DNA of 64,000 nucleotides from contig NZ_JAPIVQ010000007.1 of assembly GCF_026239675.1 (NCBI RefSeq), forward strand, positions 310,001-374,000. The letters are read 5' to 3'. Below the pieces are notes generated by a model that was not told the origin of the DNA, ran no database searches, and worked only from the letters and a program-made list of their open reading frames with translations. Each line of letters begins with the position of its first letter. Position 1 is the stretch's first letter. This DNA is from Pedobacter sp. PLR. GTDB lineage: Bacteria > Bacteroidota > Bacteroidia > Sphingobacteriales > Sphingobacteriaceae. The position numbers and the translations under genes are program-made. Below, piece after piece: positions 45,123 to 53,674 of this stretch.

Positions 45123-45237
45123 TTCGAATCCTTCTACCTTTTTTGATTTTTAAATGCTCCGATCATTTTAACTCAAAAGAGGTAGAAATTTAAAATTCCT
45201 GATTTTTAGCGCGTTAAACAAAAACCCGGTAAAAAAA

Positions 45238-45268
45238 TTTGGCAAAACGAAAGAAAAACCTACTTTTG
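45238..45268 (+). promoter_or_regulatory. Promoter of tRNA-Thr
   Basis: TTTG at 45238-45241 and TACTTTTG at 45261-45268 are exactly 19 bp apart, a consensus Bacteroidota promoter. The transcript would start about 46 nt before the mature tRNA. Confidence 0.8.
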
Positions 45269-45320
45269 TGGCCTCACCAGGAAATCAAGGGCATTTATTT
45301 ACTCTTGATCCATAATAAAA

Positions 45321-45393
<73 letters not shown>

Positions 45394-45536
45394 CTTTATT
45401 TTCCCTTCCCATATCCATTTCTTATTCTATTCAAATTGACTTTGCTTCATATAGCATTGGTTGTATACTCAACTCTCGCTACGCTGTCGCGACCATCTCA
45501 TTTTGGATCAATGCCAAATGTTGTGGGGCAGTGAAC

Positions 45537-45579
45537 ACCAATAGTTCGTACTAAAAGCAGAACTATTGGTCGCTTTTTT
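45537..45579 (+). terminator. Terminator-like hairpin between tRNA-Thr and the TlpA gene
   Basis: An 11-bp perfect stem (45537-45547 with 45560-45570) and 12-nt loop are followed by CGCTTTTTTA. It could end the tRNA transcript or mark the remnant of a lost gene in this 249-bp spacer. Confidence 0.75.
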
Positions 45580-45642
45580 ACTGTAGCCTATAAATGAAGA
45601 ATACAATTAGGACATTCGAAAAGAAATAAATAAATTTAGAAG

Positions 45643-46761
45643 ATGAGAATCAAGCTACTACTAGCTTTCCTATTGGTAACCTTTTCAGGCTTTGCACAGG
45701 AGGACTTCACCATAACCGGTCATTGTGATGGTTTTCAAGAGGGCGATAAGATCTTTCTTTCTTACCGTTCGACAAAGGGTGTTGTTCATGATTCGGTAAC
45801 AGTGCACAACAAATCATTCCAGTTTTCAGGGTCAGTTTCGGGGCCAATAAGAGCAAGCCTCTACCGTAATCAGAATCCAAAATATGCAAATATAATATTC
45901 GATGCAGCCACGGTTTATCTGGAAAAAGGCAATATTACACTTCACTCTTCAGATACTCTTCGCCATTCCACAAACGCTGGTACACCACTAAATATGGATT
46001 ATGATGAACTAAGGGTAGCACTTCGACCTTATTTTGATAAAATGACAACCATGCGTGACCCCTCTGAACTAAGTTTACAGGAGCAAAAAGATAAGGCCCT
46101 GGTCGCCCGCTTAAAAAGTATATATCACGCTCATCTTGATTCGATGGTACCGGTCCAGTTTTCATTTGTGGATAAACATCGATCATCCTATGTTAGTCTG
46201 GTTACATTAGGCGAGCTGATTCGTGACAGCCGCTGGATTGAAAAGGTTGAAGACAGTTTTAACAAGCTTTCTTCTAAGCTTAAGGCTTCGGTACAGGGCG
46301 AAAGCATAAACCAAAAAATCCAGCTCGGAAAAAAAATGAGCGTTGGCAAGCTGGCAAAGGACTTTGCCCAACCTGATGTTAATGGAAACATTGTACGCCT
46401 CTCTGATTACCATGGCAAATATGTATTACTAGATTTTTGGGCCTCATGGTGCGGACCATGCCGGGCCGAAAATCCAAATGTACTTTCGGCCTACAACAAG
46501 TACAAAAGCCGGGGATTTACAGTATTGAGCGTTTCGATTGATGAGAAAAAAGATAAGGAAAAATGGTTAAAGGCGATTAAAGAGGACGGCTTGATCTGGA
46601 CACAGCTCTCTGATCTTAAAGGAAATGAAAATCTGGCTTATAAGATTTATGGTATCACAACCATTCCGGCTAATCTGCTGATTTCTCCCAATGGTATAGT
46701 GATTGCAAAGGATCTGAAAAGAGAGGCTTTACATTCCACACTTGCCGATATATTCAGGTAG
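45643..46761 (+). CDS. TlpA-like thioredoxin-fold thiol-disulfide reductase with DUF4369
   Basis: This 372-aa exported protein has a signal peptide (MRIKLLLAFLLVTFSGFA, cut before QE). An N-terminal DUF4369 domain is at ~20-120 and a helical linker at ~125-235. The C-terminal AhpC/TSA-thioredoxin domain is at ~240-372, with the redox motif WCGPC at ~269-273 and cis-Pro in GITTIPANLL. Such Bacteroidota proteins reduce periplasmic disulfides, for example in cytochrome maturation. It is a single gene, convergent with the SMC-like operon, in a stretch after the tRNA that may have been open to insertion. Confidence 0.9.
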   Translation: MRIKLLLAFLLVTFSGFAQEDFTITGHCDGFQEGDKIFLSYRSTKGVVHDSVTVHNKSFQFSGSVSGPIRASLYRNQNPKYANIIFDAATVYLEKGNITLHSSDTLRHSTNAGTPLNMDYDELRVALRPYFDKMTTMRDPSELSLQEQKDKALVARLKSIYHAHLDSMVPVQFSFVDKHRSSYVSLVTLGELIRDSRWIEKVEDSFNKLSSKLKASVQGESINQKIQLGKKMSVGKLAKDFAQPDVNGNIVRLSDYHGKYVLLDFWASWCGPCRAENPNVLSAYNKYKSRGFTVLSVSIDEKKDKEKWLKAIKEDGLIWTQLSDLKGNENLAYKIYGITTIPANLLISPNGIVIAKDLKREALHSTLADIFR

Positions 46762-46820
46762 AAAATGATTTAAAAACAAAAAAACTCAAGAATTCCGCTT
46801 GATCTAATCTTATGCGATTC

Positions 46821-46858
46821 AGTTTGTAATTGGCTTTTTAATTTACCAACTACAAACT
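46821..46858. terminator. Hairpin between convergent TlpA and SMC-like genes
   Basis: The arms 46821-46833 and 46846-46858 pair with one mismatch around a T-rich 12-nt loop. It sits between two convergent stops and may end both transcripts. Confidence 0.5.
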
Positions 46859-46877
46859 AAACCACAATGACCAGACC

Positions 46878-49800
46878 TTAGTCTTTCACAAAGTGTTCTC
46901 TTTCTGCTTTAAACTGTTCAATTGGCATGTCATACAACCAGGAATGTCTTTCGTCTTTACGCTCCACAAAGTGGACAAAAGAGATGTCATTTTCCACGAT
47001 ATGGATGTTATCACTAGGCGTCACCACAAGCAACTGTAAATGCAGCTGTCTGCATAAAGTGATCAGGTAACGTGCTTTATCCTCATCCTGGGCCTTAAAT
47101 GCCTCATCAATGGCGATAAAACGGAAGGAATTGTTTTGCAATCCTTCTTTAGTCAGGCCGAACTGGTAGGCAATGGCAGAACCCAGGATCGTATACGTCA
47201 ATTGTGCCTTTTCTCCACCGGAAAGCTGGCCCATATTCTCATAAGTCTTGTATTTCTGACCGGTTTCCTTATAAAACTCTTCCGCTTTATAGCTGTACCA
47301 GGAACGCACATCCATCACTTTTTTGCGCCATTCTTCTTTCTCTAATTTCTCAATTAATGGCTCTATATTCAGGTCGAAATGACGTTTCTTACCTTCAATC
47401 AGGTCGTCACCTTCCTGGCCGTTAGGGATCGCATTATTCAATAAGGTTCTAAAAGTTTTCACATCTTCATAAATCCTGTCCGGTGCAACCAGCTGGATAT
47501 ACGTTTTCGGCGTGCTTTTGAAATCAATCTCGAATAATGCTTCGTTTAAGACCTTTACGTTCTCCTTGATAGATTCCGCCCAGTTCTCAAAGAACATCCT
47601 GAAATCACCGATCTTATTGATGATCGTTTCCTGCAGGTAGGCTTCAAACTTCTGCTCATATTTAGGCAGATTGTCTTCCTTAAGCTGTTGCAAGCGCTTT
47701 TGATACTCGCTGATGAACTCCAGATTCGTAGAATCCGGCAAGCCATTCACATCAGAACGCCAGTCTTTAAACTTCTGAATCAACTGCTCATTTGGCTGTT
47801 TAAAATTGTTGATCTTGATTCTGGCGGCATTTTCTTTCTTATGCTTTTCAGCGCGCAAGTCATTTCCAAGGTTCATATTCTGCTCCCTGAAACTATCCTG
47901 CGTTGCCTTAAAGTTCACATGCTGAATGTTCAACAAATGTTCATGTGTCGCTTCAAATTCGGCAACATCCAGCACATGACCATCAAACACCGATAAGGTG
48001 TCCTTGTTCAGGGCCAGTTCTTTCTCCAGACTCTGCTTCATCCACTCCGTATCGTGCTTCAGCTTCACGCTACGTTCTTTTTCTTTATCAATCGAGTCTA
48101 ATTGTCCCTTTACGATTTCCAGTTGCTTTTGCAGCTCCCTGACCTTATCGTTGGTTTTCTCCAGACTTTCTTTTATAGTTTTCTTTTCTTCAATCTCCTG
48201 CGCATAAACTGCCCAGTTCAGGTCTTCAAACACCGCATAATCAGAATACAACTGGTAGAATTTCTCTTTCAGCTCCTCCATCTTTTTGATAGATTGGTTG
48301 ATGAATTCCAGTTGCTGCTGGTTGTCCTTTTGTTGCTCCTGGAAAGCCGTCAGCTCATTTTTCAACAGCGTGATCTTATCCTTATTGTCCCATCCAAGTA
48401 CAAAATTCTCTCTTCTGGCGATGTGTGGACGGTCGTCTTTTTCATGCTTTCCTTTGACCGCATTGATCAGCCCTTCTTTCGTCAGCGCTTTCTCTTCATA
48501 GCGGTTAAATTCTTCCAGACTTTCGGCACAACTGTAATTATACTGACCGGCAATCGCGTCTTCTAACCATTCCGAATACGCGCTGCCTTCCTTAAATTCC
48601 AGCTTGTTGACCAGTAAATCCCCATCATGCGACCTCCTCTTCAGGCTGCCCATCGAAGTAAAACCCTTGTATCGCTGATACGTAATCCGCCCTTTCAGGT
48701 TGGTCCGGTTCACATAAGCATTGACCTCATTGTAATATTTTTCCGGAACGATCAGCCTTAAAGCGAAATTATGCAACACTTTTTCTATTGCCGGCTCCCA
48801 GTCCAGGTCTTCTTCCCTTACGCGAATCAGTTCCCCGATAAATGGCAGTTCATCCTTCGTTGCGCCAACATGTGCCAGGATATCTTCCCTGATGTCTGCT
48901 TCTCTTCCGGAGATGTTGTTTTTATTCTTTTGAAGAGAACCAACTACCGCCAACAAGTTATCCACTTCTACCTGCAGCCTGTCGATCTCATTCTTGATCT
49001 GTCTTTTCTTTTCTTCTTCCAGTTCGCGCTGCACATCTACTTCCGAGCGTTTTTCCTGCGTCAAAGCCCGCGAATCAGCAAATACATGAGCATCCGGATT
49101 TTGAGGAAGCTCCAGCTCTTTCACCAAACGGTTATAGCTTTCTAACTTATGCTGACGGTGATTCCGTAGTTTCTCCGCCTGCTTAATCTCCTCTTCAATC
49201 TTTTCAATCTGCTTCCAGACCTCTTCATTTTCAATGGACATGGAAAGTGCTCTTTCCTGTTTCCTTGCGGCCTCATCTTTTTCCTTGAGCAGGATCAGGT
49301 CCAGTTTCAGCTGTTGCAGCGTCTCCTTGTTTTTCTCCAGCTTGGCGCTGATCAGCTCTACTCCTTTTCCGGCGAACCAGAAAACAGCAGTATCCTTATC
49401 TTTCTGTAAAACCGACAACTTGCTTTCAATTTCCGCCAGCTGCGTCGCCAGATCATTGATTGGTGTCAGCTGTGCAATCTGTTCTTTCGCCTTTTCGATG
49501 TTTGTTTTGGCATCCATCAAAGTGATAAAACTTTCTTTCAGCTGGATAAACTCTGCTTCGGCATCCTGATATTCCAGCATATTCATGCGGATAAACTCAT
49601 CCAGATCTTCCAGCACTTTTACCCCTACTACCTGATTAAACAAGCTCAACGCGTTTACAGAACGCATGCCAAACAAATGCGCCATTCTTTCTGCGTACTT
49701 GGTTGGACCGTCCAGAAACTCTACGCGCTTTTTAGAAACCGCATAATTATATATTTTGTCCAGGCGTCTTTTCCAGATCCCTTTACCATCAAACTGGCCA

Positions 49801-50279
49801 AAGTCTTTTTCAATTTCAAGTGGCACATGGGCAATACCGAAGCTTCTTTTCAGCTCGCCATTGCTAAACCAGCGCACCTGAAACAAGGTGATCACCTGTC
49901 CTTCTGTATTTTCAAAGCAGGCCAGTAATACGGAATAAGCGGTATGGTCTCTCAGCTTCTGGGTAGTTGCTTTTAGCTCTCCTTCATTCTGAATATTGCC
50001 ATAATGGCCATACACATACGTTTCTTCCGTTCTATCTCCCTTTTTTTCTACACCAGAACTCTGGTTGTAAAAACGATCCCCTTTCACAGGAACCAACAAA
50101 GTGAGTAAAGCATCAATAAACGTACTTTTACCAGAGGCATTTGCGCCCGTTAGCAGGGAATTGTTTCCTTTAGGCGAAATCTTGAAGATTTCCCCATCAA
50201 AAGTTCCCCAATTGTACACTTCCATGTATTGCAAACGGTATCCTGCTTTATCGGAACTCGTGCTAAATAAACTATACAT
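46878..50279 (-). CDS. SMC-like ATPase subunit of an MksBEF/Wadjet-type condensin (JetC/MksB)
   Basis: This 1133-aa ABC-type ATPase has head domains at both ends. Walker A is GANASGKS at residues 45-52. The C-terminal head has signature LSGGEKAQLTY and Walker B FIAIDEAFKAQ. The middle is two long coiled coils (~230-450 and ~640-900) around a hinge-like globular region (~470-620). This is the layout of JetC/MksB rather than housekeeping SMC. With the kleisin-like and winged-helix partners encoded upstream it should load on DNA and extrude loops. Its ATG overlaps the DUF4194 gene by 8 bp. No JetD-like nuclease gene follows. Confidence 0.88.
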   Translation of the reverse strand: MYSLFSTSSDKAGYRLQYMEVYNWGTFDGEIFKISPKGNNSLLTGANASGKSTFIDALLTLLVPVKGDRFYNQSSGVEKKGDRTEETYVYGHYGNIQNEGELKATTQKLRDHTAYSVLLACFENTEGQVITLFQVRWFSNGELKRSFGIAHVPLEIEKDFGQFDGKGIWKRRLDKIYNYAVSKKRVEFLDGPTKYAERMAHLFGMRSVNALSLFNQVVGVKVLEDLDEFIRMNMLEYQDAEAEFIQLKESFITLMDAKTNIEKAKEQIAQLTPINDLATQLAEIESKLSVLQKDKDTAVFWFAGKGVELISAKLEKNKETLQQLKLDLILLKEKDEAARKQERALSMSIENEEVWKQIEKIEEEIKQAEKLRNHRQHKLESYNRLVKELELPQNPDAHVFADSRALTQEKRSEVDVQRELEEEKKRQIKNEIDRLQVEVDNLLAVVGSLQKNKNNISGREADIREDILAHVGATKDELPFIGELIRVREEDLDWEPAIEKVLHNFALRLIVPEKYYNEVNAYVNRTNLKGRITYQRYKGFTSMGSLKRRSHDGDLLVNKLEFKEGSAYSEWLEDAIAGQYNYSCAESLEEFNRYEEKALTKEGLINAVKGKHEKDDRPHIARRENFVLGWDNKDKITLLKNELTAFQEQQKDNQQQLEFINQSIKKMEELKEKFYQLYSDYAVFEDLNWAVYAQEIEEKKTIKESLEKTNDKVRELQKQLEIVKGQLDSIDKEKERSVKLKHDTEWMKQSLEKELALNKDTLSVFDGHVLDVAEFEATHEHLLNIQHVNFKATQDSFREQNMNLGNDLRAEKHKKENAARIKINNFKQPNEQLIQKFKDWRSDVNGLPDSTNLEFISEYQKRLQQLKEDNLPKYEQKFEAYLQETIINKIGDFRMFFENWAESIKENVKVLNEALFEIDFKSTPKTYIQLVAPDRIYEDVKTFRTLLNNAIPNGQEGDDLIEGKKRHFDLNIEPLIEKLEKEEWRKKVMDVRSWYSYKAEEFYKETGQKYKTYENMGQLSGGEKAQLTYTILGSAIAYQFGLTKEGLQNNSFRFIAIDEAFKAQDEDKARYLITLCRQLHLQLLVVTPSDNIHIVENDISFVHFVERKDERHSWLYDMPIEQFKAEREHFVKD

Positions 50280-50844
50280 AATCCTCCAGTTTCAGTTTAA
50301 AATCTTTTAAAACATCCAGGGTTACTTTCTCCTTGATGATGCGTTGAATCCGGTAAAACGGCTCTGCATCAGCTTCCTGCTGCTCTTTCAAATAACCCAG
50401 CTCCACAACCTTGCGGATATAGCTGTCCAGTTCTTTGAGGAATTTCACGCGGTTATATTTTTCGGGCAGGAACAATTCAATCTCTTCACGGATCTCTTTA
50501 TGGCTGATATATTTCTCATTGCCATCGATTAAGGTTGGGTTGCTATCAAAATCTTCGAGCATCTGGCGTAAGATCACCAGGACGATAGAGGTTTCAAAGC
50601 CAATTTGCCGGCGGGAGATGAGTCCCATCGTATTGCCTTCATTGTTTTCGAACTGTTTAAAGAAAGCCAGGCCTTCTTCTTTTTTCAGAATCAGTTCCAG
50701 ACCAATCACATTTAAATAGTGTTGAATCTCTCGCTGGTAATGAATAATGTCTTCCCAAACGCTCGATTGGGAGTACACCGGGCCTTTCAACAGCCTGATG
50801 ATCGCCTTGGAATAAGGCTTTATTTTATCTTCAAAATTACTCAT
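50272..50844 (-). CDS. DUF4194 protein, JetB/MksE-like condensin subunit
   Basis: This 190-aa protein matches the DUF4194 family, the winged-helix KITE-like subunit of JetABC/MksBEF. Family-like segments are FEDKIKPYSKAIIRLLKGPVY near the N-terminus, RRQIGFETSIVLVILRQMLEDFD in the middle, and LKELDSYIRKVVELGYLK near the C-terminus. It overlaps by 8 bp both with the gene upstream (DUF3375) and with the ATPase gene downstream, so the three are translated in a coupled fashion. Confidence 0.85.
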   Translation of the reverse strand: MSNFEDKIKPYSKAIIRLLKGPVYSQSSVWEDIIHYQREIQHYLNVIGLELILKKEEGLAFFKQFENNEGNTMGLISRRQIGFETSIVLVILRQMLEDFDSNPTLIDGNEKYISHKEIREEIELFLPEKYNRVKFLKELDSYIRKVVELGYLKEQQEADAEPFYRIQRIIKEKVTLDVLKDFKLKLEDYV

Positions 50845-52309
50845 TCTTCAATAGGATTACTTCAGGTACGTTTATCGATTTCTGCCCTTGAGCATCAAAT
50901 AAAATACGCTGTGTGTTTTCTGGGTTGATGGTATGTTTAAATTCTTTGGCGACGGATAGATAGCCAAACAGCTCCGGAAGGCCATCTGCGATACCACCGT
51001 CCGCTTCAATAATTTCGAACAGGGAAACGCGGGCTCTCCCTGACAATACCGTTCTGATTTTTTTCCGCAGCACTTCTTTATCGATCTTCGTCTGACCGAA
51101 TAATTTACCAAGATGGCGCGAACTTAGGATGTCTTTATCGGCAAGCTTAGGCCTTACTTTATAAAGCAACTCTTCCGGTTGTTCCAGCATTAAACGCTGT
51201 TCAAAAAACGGATAGATATCCAGGTTTGACTCCAGGACCAATCCAATATCCGGACGGTTTTCCTGTTTGCCCACCTCGATCAACATCGTTTTAATCTCCT
51301 GGATGATGTTCTGTGTAACCTGTATTTTGGAACCTTCAGATTCTCTAATGATACGGCCGAGTTTCTCTGCCATCTTATCATTTGCTTTATAGACCTTCTG
51401 TCCGGAAGCATGAAGGTATTTCTTCATTCCTTTCAGGAAGAAATCACCCACCACAATACCTCTTTCGTCTAATCTTTCGAATAAAGTGTTGCTCAGTGTG
51501 GTCCATTCCTCCTGTAATACCGGATCTAACAAGAAGGACCAAAAGGCATAAAAACTTTTACCCTGCTGACTGTCTTTAATCTGATCTAAAGCATCGAAAG
51601 TAAATTCCAGAATATGGTCTTTGGTTAAGCTGCCTTCCGCGTGTTTCTGATAAATCTGTCTGGTGATGTCTTTAAAGTTATCTTCCACCTCTTTAAAGTC
51701 CGACAATAGTTCTTTTGCCCCTTGCGTGAGTTGGTTGTATCGTGGAATCACCTCATAGTCCTGGTAAACCTTCACCTTTTTACCTGCTTTCAGTTGTTCG
51801 ATCTGGCTTTCAATTTCCAGTCGCTTTTCCTCTAAAATGGCCAGGCGATTGTCCCGGTCTCCATTGGTAAACTCCACCAGTTCTTTCAATTGATTGAAAA
51901 TATCTTTAAACCTGGATTCTGTACCTACAAACTCTTTCTTCTGCAAGCTCATTAACCAGTCGATGGTTTTACTGGAATGCACAGAAATCTCGTAGAATAT
52001 TTCCCCCTGGTCGTCCTGGTAATTGGTCAGGAAACCACTGTCCGTCCACTTCCTCACATATTTTCTAGCCTTTACCTCGTAAGAGTCAAAGCTTTCAATC
52101 TCATTCTCCTCATCTTTATCCACCTGCTTAAGATCCAGAAAATCAGCCAGCAAGGAATGAACATGATCGGAGGAAACGGTTGCTTCCTCATTTATAAAAG
52201 TATTGATAAGAAATTCTATCACAATATCCCTGTTCCTCAGCTTCAGCAAATTCACACTTGCTGAGCTATTGAGTACATCAAGAATTTTGGCACTGTCTAT
52301 CATCGGCAT
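50837..52309 (-). CDS. DUF3375 protein, JetA/MksF-like kleisin subunit
   Basis: This 490-aa protein is the first gene of the operon and fits DUF3375, the kleisin of JetABC/MksBEF. Visible features are a helical N-terminal domain (SSASVNLLKLRNRDIVIEFL), a coiled-coil stretch at ~170-240, and a C-terminal winged-helix part (VRPKLADKDILSSRHLGKLFGQ, ARVSLFEIIEADGGIADGLPE). It would bridge the ATPase heads. A TAnnTTTG -7 element lies 16 bp before the start, giving a very short leader. Confidence 0.86.
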   Translation of the reverse strand: MPMIDSAKILDVLNSSASVNLLKLRNRDIVIEFLINTFINEEATVSSDHVHSLLADFLDLKQVDKDEENEIESFDSYEVKARKYVRKWTDSGFLTNYQDDQGEIFYEISVHSSKTIDWLMSLQKKEFVGTESRFKDIFNQLKELVEFTNGDRDNRLAILEEKRLEIESQIEQLKAGKKVKVYQDYEVIPRYNQLTQGAKELLSDFKEVEDNFKDITRQIYQKHAEGSLTKDHILEFTFDALDQIKDSQQGKSFYAFWSFLLDPVLQEEWTTLSNTLFERLDERGIVVGDFFLKGMKKYLHASGQKVYKANDKMAEKLGRIIRESEGSKIQVTQNIIQEIKTMLIEVGKQENRPDIGLVLESNLDIYPFFEQRLMLEQPEELLYKVRPKLADKDILSSRHLGKLFGQTKIDKEVLRKKIRTVLSGRARVSLFEIIEADGGIADGLPELFGYLSVAKEFKHTINPENTQRILFDAQGQKSINVPEVILLKNE

Positions 52310-52324
52310 AAGTTAAAAAGACCG

Positions 52325-52332
52325 CAAAAGTA
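52325..52332 (-). promoter_or_regulatory. -7 element of the MksFEB/JetABC operon
   Basis: On the minus strand this reads TACTTTTG, 16 bp upstream of the DUF3375 start. The nearest -33-like TTTG on that strand is only 14 bp away, so the pairing is imperfect. Confidence 0.55.
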
Positions 52333-52394
52333 CGCAAAATCCAACCCAAAGGCCCATTTTACCGCGATATTTTCAAGAATTACCAGGTTAGATT

Positions 52395-52431
52395 CCTGGC
52401 TTTCCGGAGCTCAGGAAAGCTCCGGACCAGG
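52395..52431 (-). terminator. Hairpin downstream of the cytochrome peroxidase operon
   Basis: CCGGAGCT pairs with AGCTCCGG around a 6-nt loop, extended beyond an internal loop by CCTGG/CCAGG. It lacks a T-run, so its terminator role is tentative. Confidence 0.5.
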
Positions 52432-52543
52432 ACATGAGAAAGAACTGTCTACCAGACAGATTGCAAGAAATTCAGGAGCATAACTGCTGATATTTTTAAA
52501 GAACCTAAGCTGATATTTTTTATTATTTACAGGAATCAGGGAA

Positions 52544-53671
52544 TTACCTTGGTAAGTCCGGTCTTTTCATATGATACTGTGTAGCTGAAATCGCGTTCAT
52601 AAAAGCAACGACCGCTTTGATCTCCCCATTGGTTAATTTCAATGGTTTTAACAAGGGATCTGTTTTCGGAAACAATGGATCAGCTTTAGCTTGTGCTTCC
52701 GTTGGATCAATCATGTGCATGCCACTATTGTAAATATTCACAACCCCGGTGATATTGTCAAAAAGACCATTGTGCATCCATGGTCCCGAATGCATCACAT
52801 CTCTAAGCGAAGGTGTTCTGAATTTCCCTGCATCTTCCGGTTTTCCGGTGATCAGGTGTCTTCCTAAGTCTTCGTATTTGCGTTTATAATAGGTAAGGCC
52901 GATGTTATGAAAGGATTCATCCGTCAGGTATTTACCATTGTGACAGTTCATACACCTTGCTTTGGTGCGGAAAAGGTGTAATCCATGCAGTTCCTGATCG
53001 TCCAGGGCTTTCGTTTCTCCATCCACAAAACGGTCAAAGCGACTTCTTTTGCTTCTGATCGTTCTTTCAAATTCACCTAAGGATTCCACAATTTGTGGAT
53101 AAGTGATCTTTTCCTGTCCATAAGCTTTCTTAAACAACTCTCTATAGCCTTTGATTTTCCCTAATTTCTTCGGCAAAGCCTGAGGCTTCATATTCATTTC
53201 ATGGTGTGCGGTAATCGGACCATCCACCTGGGCTTCCAATGTTGCCGCTCTGCCATCCCAGAACAAGGTTTTACGTTCCGCCACATTGAGTAAGGAAGGC
53301 GTGTTTCTATTGCCTTGCAAATGATCATTTCCGAGTGCTACAGCGCGTTTATCAGCCCAGGAGATTTCCGGATCGTGACAACTGCTACAGGAAACCTGAT
53401 TAGAACCGGAAAGCAGGGGATCGAAGAACAGGATTTGTCCTAGCATCACCTTTGGTTCAGCCATCAGGTCAAAATAAGTACTGTCAATTGCAGGAAGAGA
53501 GCTCATTTCCGTCCAGTTTACACCGCTGTCAATCGTAGGTTTTGGCCATTGGCTAACCGGTTTACTGTACTGTGCTCTTAACGTTTCCTGCTCATCTTCT
53601 GCATAAAAAGCAGAGCCGATCACGAAGATCAAAAGAAAAGAAAGGATGATAAATATTCTGTTCATTGTCAT
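52544..53671 (-). CDS. Di-haem cytochrome c peroxidase (MauG/CcpA family)
   Basis: This 375-aa periplasmic enzyme is held by a signal or anchor segment (~4-22). Two c-type haem sites are present: CSSCH at 95-99 and CMNCH at 238-242. The intervening NTPSLLNVA and later FRTPSLRDVMHSGPWMHNG segments are typical of the family, which reduces hydrogen peroxide to water with electrons from cytochromes or, in MauG-like members, oxidises other substrates. It is the last gene of a four-gene operon; the preceding barrel gene ends 3 bp before it. Its association with a TonB receptor hints at a metal or redox ligand. Confidence 0.93.
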   Translation of the reverse strand: MTMNRIFIILSFLLIFVIGSAFYAEDEQETLRAQYSKPVSQWPKPTIDSGVNWTEMSSLPAIDSTYFDLMAEPKVMLGQILFFDPLLSGSNQVSCSSCHDPEISWADKRAVALGNDHLQGNRNTPSLLNVAERKTLFWDGRAATLEAQVDGPITAHHEMNMKPQALPKKLGKIKGYRELFKKAYGQEKITYPQIVESLGEFERTIRSKRSRFDRFVDGETKALDDQELHGLHLFRTKARCMNCHNGKYLTDESFHNIGLTYYKRKYEDLGRHLITGKPEDAGKFRTPSLRDVMHSGPWMHNGLFDNITGVVNIYNSGMHMIDPTEAQAKADPLFPKTDPLLKPLKLTNGEIKAVVAFMNAISATQYHMKRPDLPR

Positions 53672-53674
53672 TTA

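Noticed and set aside
46878..52309. Complete Wadjet defence system
   Set aside because: The JetD nuclease gene is absent on both sides; only the ABC part is supported.
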